From assembly GCF_029867415.1 (NCBI RefSeq), contig NW_026704998.1:434001-498000 (forward strand): a stretch of 64,000 nt of DNA, read 5' to 3'. The DNA is from Vicia villosa. Lineage: Eukaryota; Streptophyta; Magnoliopsida; Fabales; Fabaceae. Shown here piece by piece: positions 47,601 to 58,481 of this stretch. A program made the position numbers and the translations under genes. The notes below the pieces were generated by a model. It searched no databases and was not told where the DNA came from. It worked only from the letters and a program-made list of their open reading frames with translations. Position 1 is the stretch's first letter. Every line of letters starts with the position of its first letter.

Positions 47601-50600
47601 TGGGGCTTCAGAGCCAGTATTCATGTGTTCTCAATGTGAAAGGAAGGTTTGTAAAGTTTGTTGTGCTGGGAGAGGGGCATTTCTGCTTGTAGGATATAAC
47701 TCAAGAGATGTCATGAATTACAATGGTGCATCAAGCCAAAGTGGACCAGTTGACTTACCTATAAACCGCTTATTAGCTCGGGATGGCATAATTTGTAAAC
47801 GATGCTGCCAGGATATTGTGCTTGACACTCTAATTTTGGACTATGTGAGGGTTCTGCTTAGCTTAAGAAGAAAAGACCGTGTGGAAAAGGCTGCATACAA
47901 TGCTTTGAAGCAAACCATTGGATCATCGTGGGATTGTCTTCTGGAAAAGAATCAGATCCCTGATAGACAATCAGCTGGCAAAGCTGTACAGCTGTTATTG
48001 AATGGATATGAATCCCTGGCCGAGTTTCCTTTTGGCAGCTTTTTACACCCGGTATATGCATTTTTAACTCAATATATTCTCTGATTTTAGGCTATGCATA
48101 ATTTTTTTTTTTTTTTATAATGTGGATTGTCAAGCTACGGATGTTTGTTTAATCCAGGATATATGACTTGAATAAAATCAGGCACAAATGGTTTTAATTG
48201 TTGATAATATGACCTATTTTAATTGGATGGTGGTAGAAACTTAGTATTTTATTTGAAAGAAATAGGGATACACCCTAATGACCAAATTAGAACACTGTAG
48301 AACTTTGAGGGTTTGCAAACCTCCCGCACCTGCAGCATGTCCCCTAACAGATGTTTCACTGGCAAATCTATTGTTCCATCATGAAAGGATGCACTAGATG
48401 AAACTAACACGATATTAGGGTTTAGGTTTCCATTCCAAGATTCAAAAGAATTATTATTTAACCATGGAATGTAAGAAATTGCTGGATGTGCTCTCATGCA
48501 GCTGAATTATTGAATTACTATTACAAGGTCTTATTTTGCTAGATCACTAGATCTAAGTTAATTATTTTTAAGTGATATGCTCAGACAACAGAATGAAAAC
48601 ACTACAATATACAAGCCACTGTCGTCAAAAAAATATTTAAGCAAATACTTAAAGCTATATTTCATTAATTATATTGGAAGCTTTATGACTGGAACACTGG
48701 ACCATCTCAACACCGCGCTGTAGCAGAGGGACTCCTTGCTGCTACTAGACATGCAGTAGCAGTTTAGCATAGATATAGGCCCACATAGGCTAAAATAGTG
48801 GCTTTTGCGGCCACTATAGCCGCTATAGCGCCACAATTTATAATCAGATTGAAAATCCCAAAAATTCCCTTGGGAGGAATTTTAAATGTTCAGACTTTTT
48901 GATTGGGGTGTTTTAGGAATCTAAAGAATCCTCTTACTCTGTATATTTAGCCCTCTGATTGGTCCATCACAGTTAGCTGTTGAGTTTTTACTAAACTGTA
49001 TAGAAATTTCAAAGTAGCAGCCGTTTCGCTATAGCATTTTTGAGTCAGCCGCGGTCTCCCCTCTCCGGGATTGATAACACTGATAGTCAACCTGGTTGAC
49101 TCAACCTTGATTTCTAAAGAATCCTCATACTCTGTATATTTAGCCCTCTGATTTGTCCATCACAGTTAGCTGTTGAGTGTTTACTGAACTGTATAGAAAT
49201 TTCAAAATAGCGGCCGTTTCGCTATAGCATTTTTGAGTCAGCCGCGGTCTCCCCTCTCCGGGATTGATAACACTGATTAGTCAACCTTGATTTCTGATTA
49301 ACCGCTTGTTTCGAGTAATTGTGTGCTTTGAAGCGCTAACGAGTTCTTATGTTTACATTACAACTAGTGGGATATCCGTTTCAAAATGAATGTCTTTTAA
49401 GGTTTTTGCACACAAAAAGGATGTAATATTATTGTCATAAAACATTGCACTTTTACTAAATTAACCTTATTATTAAAGGACATAATTGGAAAAATAGCAA
49501 TCATTACTACATTGAAAAGTGAGAGTGACATTCATTTTGAAACAAATTTTATTTGTTAAAACGACACTCATTGTGAAACGGAGGGAGTATCATATAAGTA
49601 TTTTCCTCATGGAGTATGATTCTGTTACTCCAAATGCAGAGGAGGTCTAGTCTCATTTTTGCACCCTATATATATTTTTTAATACAAGTAATCAATAACC
49701 ATGTAATTGCAGGTTGAAACAGCAGCAAACTCTGCTCCATTTTTGTCATTGCTTGCTCCATTTAATTCTGGTTCACGGCTATCATATTGGAAAGCTCCAT
49801 CTAGTGCGACCTCTGTTGAATTTGGAATTGTGCTTGGTAACGTTTCTGATGTTAGCGGGGTTACATTAATAGTCAGCCCATGTGGCTACACCATGGCTGA
49901 TGCTCCAATTGTAAGTGATCATTTGTCATTTGCCTAGTGCTTTTTTTTCCATCGTTCATTAATTTAGAAATAAACTCTAGCATAATGTTGGAACAGGTGC
50001 AAATTTGGGCAAGTAATAAAATACACAAGGAAGAACGATCGTTAATGGGAAAATGGGATCTACAATCTATGATTAAAGCTTCTTCAGAACTATGTGGGCC
50101 TGAAAATCCAGGGACAGAATATAAAGTGCCTAGACATGTGAAATTTGCCTTCAAAAATTCTGTTCGGTGCCGTGTAATTTGGATTTGCTTACGCCTCCAT
50201 CGACCGGGTTCAAGTTCTATAAATATTGGAAGTGACTTCAATTTACTATCTCTAGACGAGAACCCTTTTGCACAAGAAACTCGACGGGCTTCTTTTGGTG
50301 GAACTGCCGAAAGCGAATCCTGTCTTCATGCCAAGAGGATTTTGGTGATCGGGATCCCCATCAGAAAGGAAATTGATCTTAATCTTAATTCATATCAAAG
50401 CCCTGATAAGTTGAGTTTGACTGGGTTTTTGGAAAGAGCTCCACAGCTAAATAGATTCAAGGTAAACTCTGTGCTATTTTACTTAATCGTTTTTCGGTAA
50501 CCATTTTTTTAAAAGTTATATCCATCTCAAAGATTTATTGACTTCTGATTTATTTAGGTTCCAATTGAGACTGAGAGATTGATGGACAATAATCTTGTCC

Positions 50601-51899
50601 TGGAGCAGTATCTGTCTCCTGCTTCTCCTTTGCTGGCTGGGTTTCGTCTAGATGTCTTTAGTGCAATCAAGCCTCGGGTTACCCATTCACCTTTGTCAGA
50701 TGTTCACAGCCCACATTTTTCTTCAATTTTTGATGATAGATACATCAATCCTGCTGTATTATACTTGCAAGTTTCTGTTCTCCAGGTATTTACTATAACA
50801 TTATTGTACTGCTTCTGTCACATTTCCTTGACATGGTAATATCCATGGTTTTTCTTTGCTTCAACACTTTTTAAATTGGTGTCCGGATGATACTGTATCA
50901 TACAATATCTGCCAGATAATTCAGACAAGTGTTTCAATTTTTTTTTGCCTTTGCTCCAACAAACCTTATACGTTTTTTGGACAATTCCCACATACATCTA
51001 AAAGGGTTAAATATGTATTGAAGCAATGTTATCAAAGAAGAATTAAAGACATTTTGATTAGAATATTTTTAACTCTTGTAATAATAGATGGACAAATGAA
51101 ACTCAAATACTATTATATATGTGTCGGTGTCAGTGTCCTATGTTTTTGACATTATCGGTGTTGGAGTGTCCGTGTTGTGTCCCGGTATCCGTGCTGGAGT
51201 CCATGCATCATAGAGAAGGTGAAAGCAATGTGTCAGTTTTGTAATAATTAGTGAAAACAGAACATTTTCTAAAATCAGATAGAAGCTTAGAGAGCCAGCC
51301 TCGGCAAATTAGATTTTTTTAGTTAATGTTGGTTAAGAAAATTCTTAAACTAAGTTAGTTGACCATAGTAATAGAGGTAAGAAGGATCTAAATGAAAATA
51401 AGGGCAGTTAGGTTTGTTGGTTAGTGAGTTGTGGGGGTGAGACCAGGCTCTCAAATTTTTGGAGACTTGACTTGTAAGCCATTCTTGCTCCTCTTTACTT
51501 TGGGTTCTGTTAGTTGAGGGTAGGAGGAGGAAAAACATTAAATGAAATCCCCTTTCTTTTAATTGCAACATTCTGAACCATCATATATGGATAGTCTGAC
51601 GGTTAGACTGATTGCAGGAAAACCATTCCATGGTAACTATTGGAGAGTACCGATTACCAGAGGCCAGGGCTGGAACTCCGATGTACTTCGATTTCTCCAG
51701 GCAGATACAAGCTCGCAGAATTTCTTTCAAACTACTTGGAGATGTTGCCGCATTTACCGACGACTCATCAGAACAAGATGATTCTGGCACTAGAGTTTCT
51801 CCATTGGCAGTAGGGCTATCTTTGTCCAATAGAATTAAGCTGTACTATTATGCTGATCCATACGACCTTGGTAAATGGGCTAGTCTGACAGCAGTATAA
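40437..51899 (+). CDS. SAC9: SAC9-type phosphoinositide phosphatase, complete 13-exon gene
   Basis: Joined exons: 40437-40449, 40541-41136, 41598-41730, 41897-43116, 43439-43546, 43683-43853, 44220-44462, 45706-46128, 47233-48051, 49713-49910, 49997-50461, 50558-50785, 51618-51899. They give 4899 nt and 1632 aa with every junction in phase and GT-AG; Arabidopsis SAC9 is about the same length. SAC proteins remove phosphates from phosphoinositides; SAC9 is linked to PI(4,5)P2 turnover and stress responses (family knowledge). The N-terminal SAC domain holds the CX5R catalytic loop CADSLDR at residues 457-463. It is followed by a WW domain at ~509-541 (LPPGWEKR...TTTWTHP), a combination specific to SAC9. 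Exon 9 encodes a coiled-coil-like stretch and a cysteine-rich patch ([13 protein letters not shown]). The 4-residue first exon is chosen because ATGGAATCACAAG joins exon 2 in frame; it is the least certain part. Confidence 0.95.
44557..44649. repeat. (TTA)n microsatellite in SAC9 intron 7
   Basis: About 30 TTA/ATT triplets with one interruption (ATAATT near 44624). It lies between exons 7 and 8 and produces spurious poly-Ile and poly-Asn frames. Confidence 0.97.
44780..44910. repeat. Decayed LTR-like fragment in SAC9 intron 7
   Basis: GTGCTTATAAG, GTGAGGTTGAGTTG and TTGGTATCATAAC resemble the end of a common legume LTR family that runs into a tRNA-Met PBS (TGGTATCAGAGC), here mutated. Family assignment is from pattern memory only. 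Confidence 0.4.
46295..46520. repeat. Tandem decayed LTR-like fragment in SAC9 intron 8
   Basis: Two related ~130-bp halves (GGAAAAATCCTTGGTCCCAC...TTATATAGAGAC and GGGAAAATCCTAAGTCCTAC...TTATATAGAGTG) are followed by CTCACCTTACAAGCCGG. This resembles the legume LTR family also seen at 44780-44910. Confidence 0.45.
48690..49294. repeat. Repeat with a 193-bp tandem duplication in SAC9 intron 9
   Basis: 48920-49112 and 49113-49294 are two direct copies that differ at several bases; both contain CCGTTTCGCTATAGC and AGCCGCGGTCTCCCCTCTCC. The preceding ~150 bp holds related GC-rich words (CACTATAGCCGCTATAGCG). The class of the element is unknown. Confidence 0.75.
49367..49587. mobile_element. Stowaway-like MITE in SAC9 intron 9
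   Basis: A ~221-bp element flanked by TA (49365-49366 and 49588-49589). Terminal inverted repeats are seen as TCCGTTTCAAAATGAATGTC on the left and, reverse-complemented from the right, TCCGTTTCACAATGAGTGTC within the typical CTCCCTCCGT end. It is non-coding. The left terminus is degraded (GGGATATCCG). Confidence 0.75.
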
Positions 51900-52587
51900 T
51901 CACGTGGCATTATTTTATTGTGTAAAGCTTTTCAAATTTTTGTTGTATCATGGTATGTAAAATTCATTCATTGATGTAATAATATTGTAGAACATTAGCA
52001 ATTTTATTTGTAGCCACTTGTGGTTTAGCTTGGAGTTTGAGATTTTGATTTGAGGTTGGAGGTTCAATTTTAGAAGTTTAGTCTACCACGGAGGGGAGTT
52101 TGGGATTTTTTTTTTTTCACTCATCTATCATCAATGTATCCGTTTCTTTCCAGATTTAGTAAACGTTCCCATTATAAATTTTATGTTCTAATTTGAAGTT
52201 CTTTCTCGCTGATATAATGGATGTGATCATTTAATGTGCTCGTCTACGGCAATGTTAAAGCAATTCAATAACAAAAAAATAATATTCGTGAAAGCCATAC
52301 ATGCAAAGAAAAGAACAAGGGTAGGGAGGGTCCACATTAAACAAAATAATGAACCCTTATCTGTAACGAGCCAATGAACTTCCGCTATCAAATTGCTCAC
52401 TTCATCTCCAATCAATATCCACCCCATGTTGTAGTCCTTACTGCCAACTGAAAGTTTTCCCTTTTTTTGGCGACACAATTCACAAGATAACCACCCAAAC
52501 TTGATTTTAGTAATTACTATTTTTAAGCATTAGCTTTCTTCTCATTCTCTGTTTTCTCAAAAGTTCAAAGCTGAAACCATTCTATTC
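51900..52587. other. SAC9 3' flank and upstream region of the next gene
   Basis: AT-rich, with likely polyadenylation signals near 51980 (AATAATATT) and no other gene. The last ~100 bp before 52588 is probably the 5' UTR of the small chloroplast-protein gene. Confidence 0.5.
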
Positions 52588-53199
52588 ATGGCTCATTTGC
52601 TGCCACCGGCTCCTACCACAGCCGCAACACCTCTCTCAGCGAGACCCTGGAATAGCTCCTCCCTGTGTTCTTGGAAAAATGGGTGTTTTACTACTCCAAG
52701 AGTGTGCTGCATTGGCAACCAATACCAACATCAGGTCTCTAGCCATGAACAAGTCCCTCCTGTCCGAGACAACCACACACTGCATCGAAGGTATTGCCAT
52801 TCTACTCTAAACATCGGCATTAGTTACAAACGTACATGAGCTCTAAAAGAGTATACATACCTTCGATTATGTCGTCATTGTGATGCATTAATTGGTGTTG
52901 CACGCAGGGCATTGATGGGATTAAGTGGTGCAGCAGTATTGGGGTTGAGTTGGAGTAATGAGCAAAGTGCAAGAGCAGCGGCTAGAAGGCCTCCACCTTC
53001 TCCACCAAAGGAGAAAAAAGATCCCAACATTAGTGGTGTTCAGGCGAAAGTAATGGCTAGCAAGAAGAGAAAAGAGGCACTGAAAGAAGAAGTTGCCCGG
53101 CTTAGAGAGAAAGGGAAGGCTGTTAACATTAATAATGAGCCACCTCCTCCTCCTGTAGTTATACCAACTGAACCAACACCAACTCCTGCATCTGAATAG
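52588..53199 (+). CDS. Small probable chloroplast (thylakoid) protein, two exons
   Basis: Exons 52588-52790 and 52908-53199 join in phase (AG|G, Arg) to 164 aa. I do not recognise the family. Residues 1-65 are Ser/Thr/Pro-rich with few acidic residues, like a transit peptide. A twin arginine (R67, R68) is followed by a hydrophobic stretch (ALMGLSGAAVLGLSW, 69-83) and an Ala-rich SARAAA, the layout of a thylakoid-transfer signal of Tat type (inference). The mature part is short and charged: KKDPNISGVQAKVMASKKRK, a Lys/Glu/Arg-rich probable helix, then a Pro-rich tail. GT-AG intron of 117 bp. The gene lies 0.7 kb downstream of SAC9 on the same strand. Confidence 0.8.
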
Positions 53200-54149
53200 T
53201 TTTCTATTAATTACATTTCCAATGTTACCTGCAAATCAAATGGTTGAGAACAATGTTGTTGTATCAATATATTTTCTATTGAATATGATTGTTTGGCTTA
53301 CATTTTTTTTATTGATTATGGCCAACCGTAAATGGTTTCATTTTGAATTCACTAATCCTAAGTTGATCATCTTAATCATGAGAATGTTAGAGCATCTTTA
53401 TTAATGATGTGCTTAATTGATTCTTATATATACATATCACTTACTATTTACATCTTTCAACTTAAGTATTCGTTGCGACATCTAAACCTTTAAATCTAGT
53501 TTACATATCTTATTAAAAATTGAAATGTAAATCTGCCCTCACAAAAATTATCATTTTTTTCAACAAAAAAAATTCACAAATGTTTACATGTAATGATATC
53601 ACTAATCACGTATGATTTCACATTTGATTTCATCAAGCACATGGAACTGTTCCAAAAATATTTAAAACACACTAAAGAGTAATGAAACAACATAAAATAG
53701 TGTTTTACTCTTTCAATATCACAATCAGAGAAGGGTTTTAAATTGGTTAAAAATATATATGTTGATTAAATCTCACATTATTTACTTTCGTAAAGGAAAA
53801 TGCATGGTAAAGCTATATAAAATATTCAAGTTTTTTATTACAAAATGAACCAGTTAAAAACACTTTAAGTTTGTATTTGATTATTTTGTTTTCTTATACT
53901 TGTGTTAGATTGTTGTGAGATGTAATTAAATATTTGCTTTGAGGAGTGTGATAGTATTGAGGGTTTAAGGTGGTTACATTACTAGTGAGTAATGAATGAA
54001 AGGCCCATTAGACTTAAATGAGTTAATTGTTGTTAGCACAATGGCAAAGACCAAATGACTTATATAGCACTTTGGCGGTAACAAACTAACCACCTAACAA
54101 ACTAAAACCCTATTAACTAACTAACTAACTAACTAAATTAATAGATACT
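53200..54149. other. AT-rich region, possible decayed LTR at its right end
   Basis: No gene was seen. Close to 54165 the minus strand reads ATGGGGGTATTACAAAC, which resembles a polypurine tract plus LTR start for the copia fossil to the right, so its 3' LTR may lie just left of 54165. The far LTR end could not be fixed. Confidence 0.4.
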
Positions 54150-55740
54150 CATAATTAAGTTTGTAATACCCCCATAAGCTTGAGGGTAGATAGTGTGAAC
54201 GCCAAGCTTAGAGAGATTGAAGTGGAAGGACTTTAGGTCAAGGGGATTAGTGAATATGTAAGCTACTTGTTGGGAAGATGAAACAAATAGTGATGAAACA
54301 GGCCAATATGCAACTTTTCTCAGACAATGTGACATTCCAAATCTATATGTTTGGTACACTCATGGAATGAGAAGTTGCTGACAATGTGTCAGGCAGAGGC
54401 ATTATCACAATGCAGAAGAGACAATTTAATGAAAGGAGTATGACGTTCTTGTAAAATGTTAGCGGAGCTGTGAGAAATAGTGGTTGTTTCTTTGACTTCC
54501 ATGACATCAAAGAGTTGTCTAAGTAGATGTAGTAGCCACCAATGAACTTTCTTGTTTTCGGGCATGTGGCCTAATCAAGATCTGAGAATGCCTTGAAATG
54601 TAATGAAGAAGTTGAAGGAAATAATAGACCTTGAGCTGGAGAACTATTAAGGTAGCGTAAGACTCGAATAGCAGTTGTGCGATGGATAATAGTAGGTTGA
54701 CTCATAAGTTGACTGAGTTCCTAAACTATAAAAGCAATAACTAGACGTGTATTGAGGAGGTAAATGAGTTATCCAACTAGTCTTTTATGGGGAGTAAGAT
54801 CTGATAGAGGTGTCCCCTCATTGGGTCGTAGTTGTGTGTCTCTAGACAAGAGAATTGTGGCAAGCTTGTATCTTAGTAGGATAGTGTTAGACAAAAATGT
54901 CTAGCACATATTTTCTTTGACATATTTTGATTCCTGAGTTGGTCTTTGCTACTTCCATCTCAATGGAGTATTTGAGTGTTCCAATATCTTTGATATGTAA
55001 ATGATGTTGCAATGTTGTTTTAATATGCTCAATGATTTCTAAGTTGTTGTCTGCAATAATAAGATCATCAAGATAAATGAGCAAGACAATAAAAGAATTG
55101 TGAGATTGAAAAATAAGTAAGGAATGATCTACAAAACATTGCTAGAAATTGTTAGATAAATAATACAATGGATAGTTTGGAAAACCATTGCCTGCTAGAT
55201 TGTTTCAAACTGTATAAGTATTTTTAAAGCTTACAAACTTGAGTTGGAAAAGAAGGTGTAATGCCTTTAGGTAAGGCCGTGTAAACCTCCTCATCTAAGT
55301 CACCATAAAGAAAAACATTGAGCACATTAAATAGGTGATGATGAAGATTTAAGGAAGAAGATAAAGAAAGTAGTAGTATTCCAATTGTTAGTTTTGCAAC
55401 AAGAGAAGAAATGTCAAAGAAGTCAATACCTTCAACTTGGGTGAATTCTTGGGCCAATAACCTTGCTTTATGTTTCTCAATGGTGCCATCAGCATGAAAT
55501 TTGGTTTTATCTATCCAATTATAGCCCAATAGCCTTTTTATATGGTGGGAGGGTGGTGAATATCCAAGTCTTGTTATCAGTAAGAGATTGAATTTCAGTG
55601 TTAATGGCTTTGATCCAATGAGGATGATTGATAACTTGTTTGTTAGTGGTGGGATTAAAAGATGCACTAATGACATATATAAATGAATGAAATGCAGATG
55701 AAGAATTATAATAAGAGATATATTTAGAAATGTCATAAAG
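54150..55740 (-). pseudogene. Decayed Ty1/copia pol (RT and RNase H remnants)
   Basis: Fragments in several minus-strand frames follow copia Pol order. At 55740-55224 the RT region has KARLLAQEFTQVEGIDFFD and DLDEEVYTALPKG. At 55084-54887 the catalytic region has YLDDLIIADN (YxDD variant) and a degraded HIKDIGTLKY. At 54359-54138 an RNase H C-terminus has VAYIFTNPL and LSKLGVHTIY. Stops and frameshifts separate them, and no integrase or gag was recognised. The fossil is old and unrelated to the SIRE-type copy. Confidence 0.85.
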
Positions 55741-55779
55741 GATAGGAGAATGAAATGAATTGCAAATAAAATTATCCAG

Positions 55780-55927
55780 GTAACCTAGTTAAAGAGGAAC
55801 CAGGATAAAAATATTTGTTCTTTTATCATTGTTGCATCTTTATTGTTTGTGTCTTTGGGTGAACGAAAAAGATTTATTCTAGAAACCCAATTCAAACCCC
55901 AATTTTTTGTGTTTCTTCCCACCTTCA
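55780..55927 (+). repeat. Copia LTR 3'-end fragment
   Basis: GAACCAGGATAAAAATA, then TTCAAACCCC and an end TTTCTTCCCACCTTCA, parallel the last ~100 bp of the SIRE-type LTR (GAACCAGGATAAAAATAAC ... TTCAAACCCC ... CTATCCTTCA). It is probably a truncated LTR, on the opposite strand to the neighbouring pol fossil. Confidence 0.55.
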
Positions 55928-56629
55928 TGTGTAACTTAAAATATTTTTGTGACAAGCTTATTTTACTCGTTATGAGCTAAACTTGCTTTGTTGGATAGTG
56001 TGAATTTTAGTGAATTAGTAATCTTTTAAATGCCATGAATGTATTGTCTTGATATATTTTACTCATGTGAATTTATGCCATATATTTATTCTTTTGTTTG
56101 GCCATCTTGGGAGTACATCACAGCTTGTTAATGTCAAGAGATCCTCTGACAAGTGGAACTCATAAATAAATATGATTGCAAATAGTAGGATAGAGATATT
56201 CACTAGATTATCTACTTTAGATATAAGGAGCTACGATTGTAGTGGACATTCAGAATCAAATCAGACATGCATTAAAGTTACAATTGAGGCTTAGAAAATT
56301 TTCCCCTTACTTTATTGTATATGTTACTAATGTTGTAGAGATATACCATAAGATCATGTCCTGACCTCATCTGTCATGACAAATCATATCAGACTCATAT
56401 ATTAAACGAATTCATTAAATGGAACATTGTCCAACATATTCTTTCTGTCCGTGTTAACCCTTAATTATCTTATCTATTTTCCCATTTTCTTAACCACGAG
56501 ACACATACCATTATTTTATTACCTTTGCTCATGTTTACTTTACTGATTCTTGTATGAAAATTATTATGCTTAATACAATCTCTATGGGATCAATACTTTT
56601 TCTTATCACTTGCTACTAATTTGACCGTG
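55928..56629. other. AT-rich sequence between element fossils
   Basis: No open frame with family resemblance and no structured repeat was noticed. Confidence 0.4.
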
Positions 56630-57760
56630 TATACTTGCATATACAAAATCAGCCATCAATTGGTTATGAGGATGTGATTGCCAAGGCAAATGACTCTAGT
56701 TTGTGGAAGAATCTTGGTAACTTGTGGCCTAAGTTTTCTCAGTTTGCGTATTGGTATATAGGATATGGTGTCAATGTAGATCTTTGGTCTCATTGTTGGG
56801 TTGAACCCAACTATGAAGTTGACAGGTATTAGTATAAATTGTGTCAATACGACTTCTTATCAGCCTTTAAAAGACTTATGGAATCAACATGGTCAATGGA
56901 ATATGGATATTTGTAAGCATTTGTTTCCTAAAAATGTGGTAACTAAAATTCTATCCATTCTCCCTCCTGATAGTAATAGTGGAAAAAAATATTTATTGTT
57001 GGCCAATTGATAAAAAAAAATGAGTATATTATTTTATCAAGTTATAAATTAATGTGTAATTTTGGTAGGTAAAATGGTGAGGATGGTTAGAGGTTGATAT
57101 GGAAGCTTAAAGTCCCTTAACGAATACGAGGAAAATATAAAATACAACTAGGAGAGCCTTTTATAGTCACTATAAAACATAGGTGAAATCCGTTATACAT
57201 GTCTTTGATATTTGGATTAATGTTGTTAAGTTGGATATGAAAGACTTTTTTTCACTAGTAATATTACAGAGTGGGTGGTTACTAATTTAAGTTTGGATTT
57301 TGGTATTAGTTGGACCCGTCGTGGTCAGAACTTTAGGCAACCTCTTGCCATGCATTTTGGATGTGGAGGAATAAGGAACAACTTGATAAAAATTTTGAGA
57401 CATAGAATTCCATGACACCATTTACTAAAGTTGCTCATGGGAATTTTTTTGGTAGCAAAGGTGCATGGTACTAAGATGGAGTCGGCTCGAGAGACTAAGA
57501 AAATAAGGTGGTCTCTTCCTCCGTTGGGTTGAGCGAGATTGAACACAGATGAAACTAATTAGAATGACTTGATAGTTGGATGTAGTGTCTTCTAAGAGGT
57601 TATATGAGTGAGTGACTTAGAGGCTTTGCAAGATATTTGGATTCTTGCCGTGCATATATTGCTGAACTCTAGGGTGTGCTATAATGATTAAAATTAGCAA
57701 AAGAGTTTGAAGTTCATATAGATTTTAAAGTGGTTGTTCTAAAAATTTTGGATTCTTGAC
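56630..57760 (+). pseudogene. LINE-type (non-LTR) retrotransposon 3' remnant with RNase H
   Basis: The plus-strand frame at 56635-56832 encodes SSLWKNLGNLWPKFSQ, a WYIGYGVNVDLW segment and a WVEP motif, typical of the region after the RT in plant LINE proteins. 56801-57010 continues in another frame (WNMDICKHLFPKNVVTKIL). Around 57510-57720 an RNase H-like stretch is broken by many stops. Frameshifts and stops make it a fossil. No poly(A) or target-site duplication was delimited. Confidence 0.75.
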
Positions 57761-58481
57761 AGGGTAGTATAATTGGAATGTGATCGATACAACAATGGAG
57801 TGTGATTTAGGTCTTAGTTTTATGTTTTATTAGCGAGTTCCTATTCAAATTTCTCTTCTTTTGTTAGTTGATTGTATTGGAGTCTTTACTCCTAAATTGA
57901 TTGATATGCAATATTTTTTCTTTGGATTTCATCTCTCTTTTCTTTAAAAAAAATATATGTTATTTTTTTTATCTATAATCAAAGCAGTAATAACCACTAA
58001 AAATTCCAACACAATCGTGAGTATCAGTATTCAAATTCTAATGATGTCCAACGTAACAATATCCCATTTAGGAAGTTGAACTAAAGTATGAAAGCAAGAA
58101 AGGTAAAAATTAAATCTTAACCATTCATTACTACCACTACCTCATGATTCCTATTAAAAAAGAAATTAAATTTAAAATCTATTTAAAATTATCCTCTAAA
58201 ACAATGACAAATGTTCATTCTTGCATTTTTTATTCAAATCATTCTTACGGCATAGCATTATATAGCATTACTCTATATTTTATTATTTGAATATCTTGTT
58301 ATCTATTTACAACTGTTAAAAGAAATTTCTCTTTAATTAAAAAAGAATTTAAAAAATGGGGAAAAAAGTATTTTAAACGTACTTTTTATTAAAGGTCTTG
58401 TGTCAAATTTCGTGTCTAGAATTGAATTGCTGTTTATTTTATATGCTTAGGTTGGTTGGAAGGAAAGGTGCATAGCACAGA
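57761..58481. other. Intergenic region upstream of the HAD gene
   Basis: AT-rich with no gene. The last few dozen bases before 58482 are presumably promoter and 5' UTR. Confidence 0.4.

Noticed and set aside
54177..54240. Possible new gene in the minus-strand open frames near 54138-54359
   Set aside because: The residues match the C-terminus of copia RNase H and lie in line with other pol fragments.
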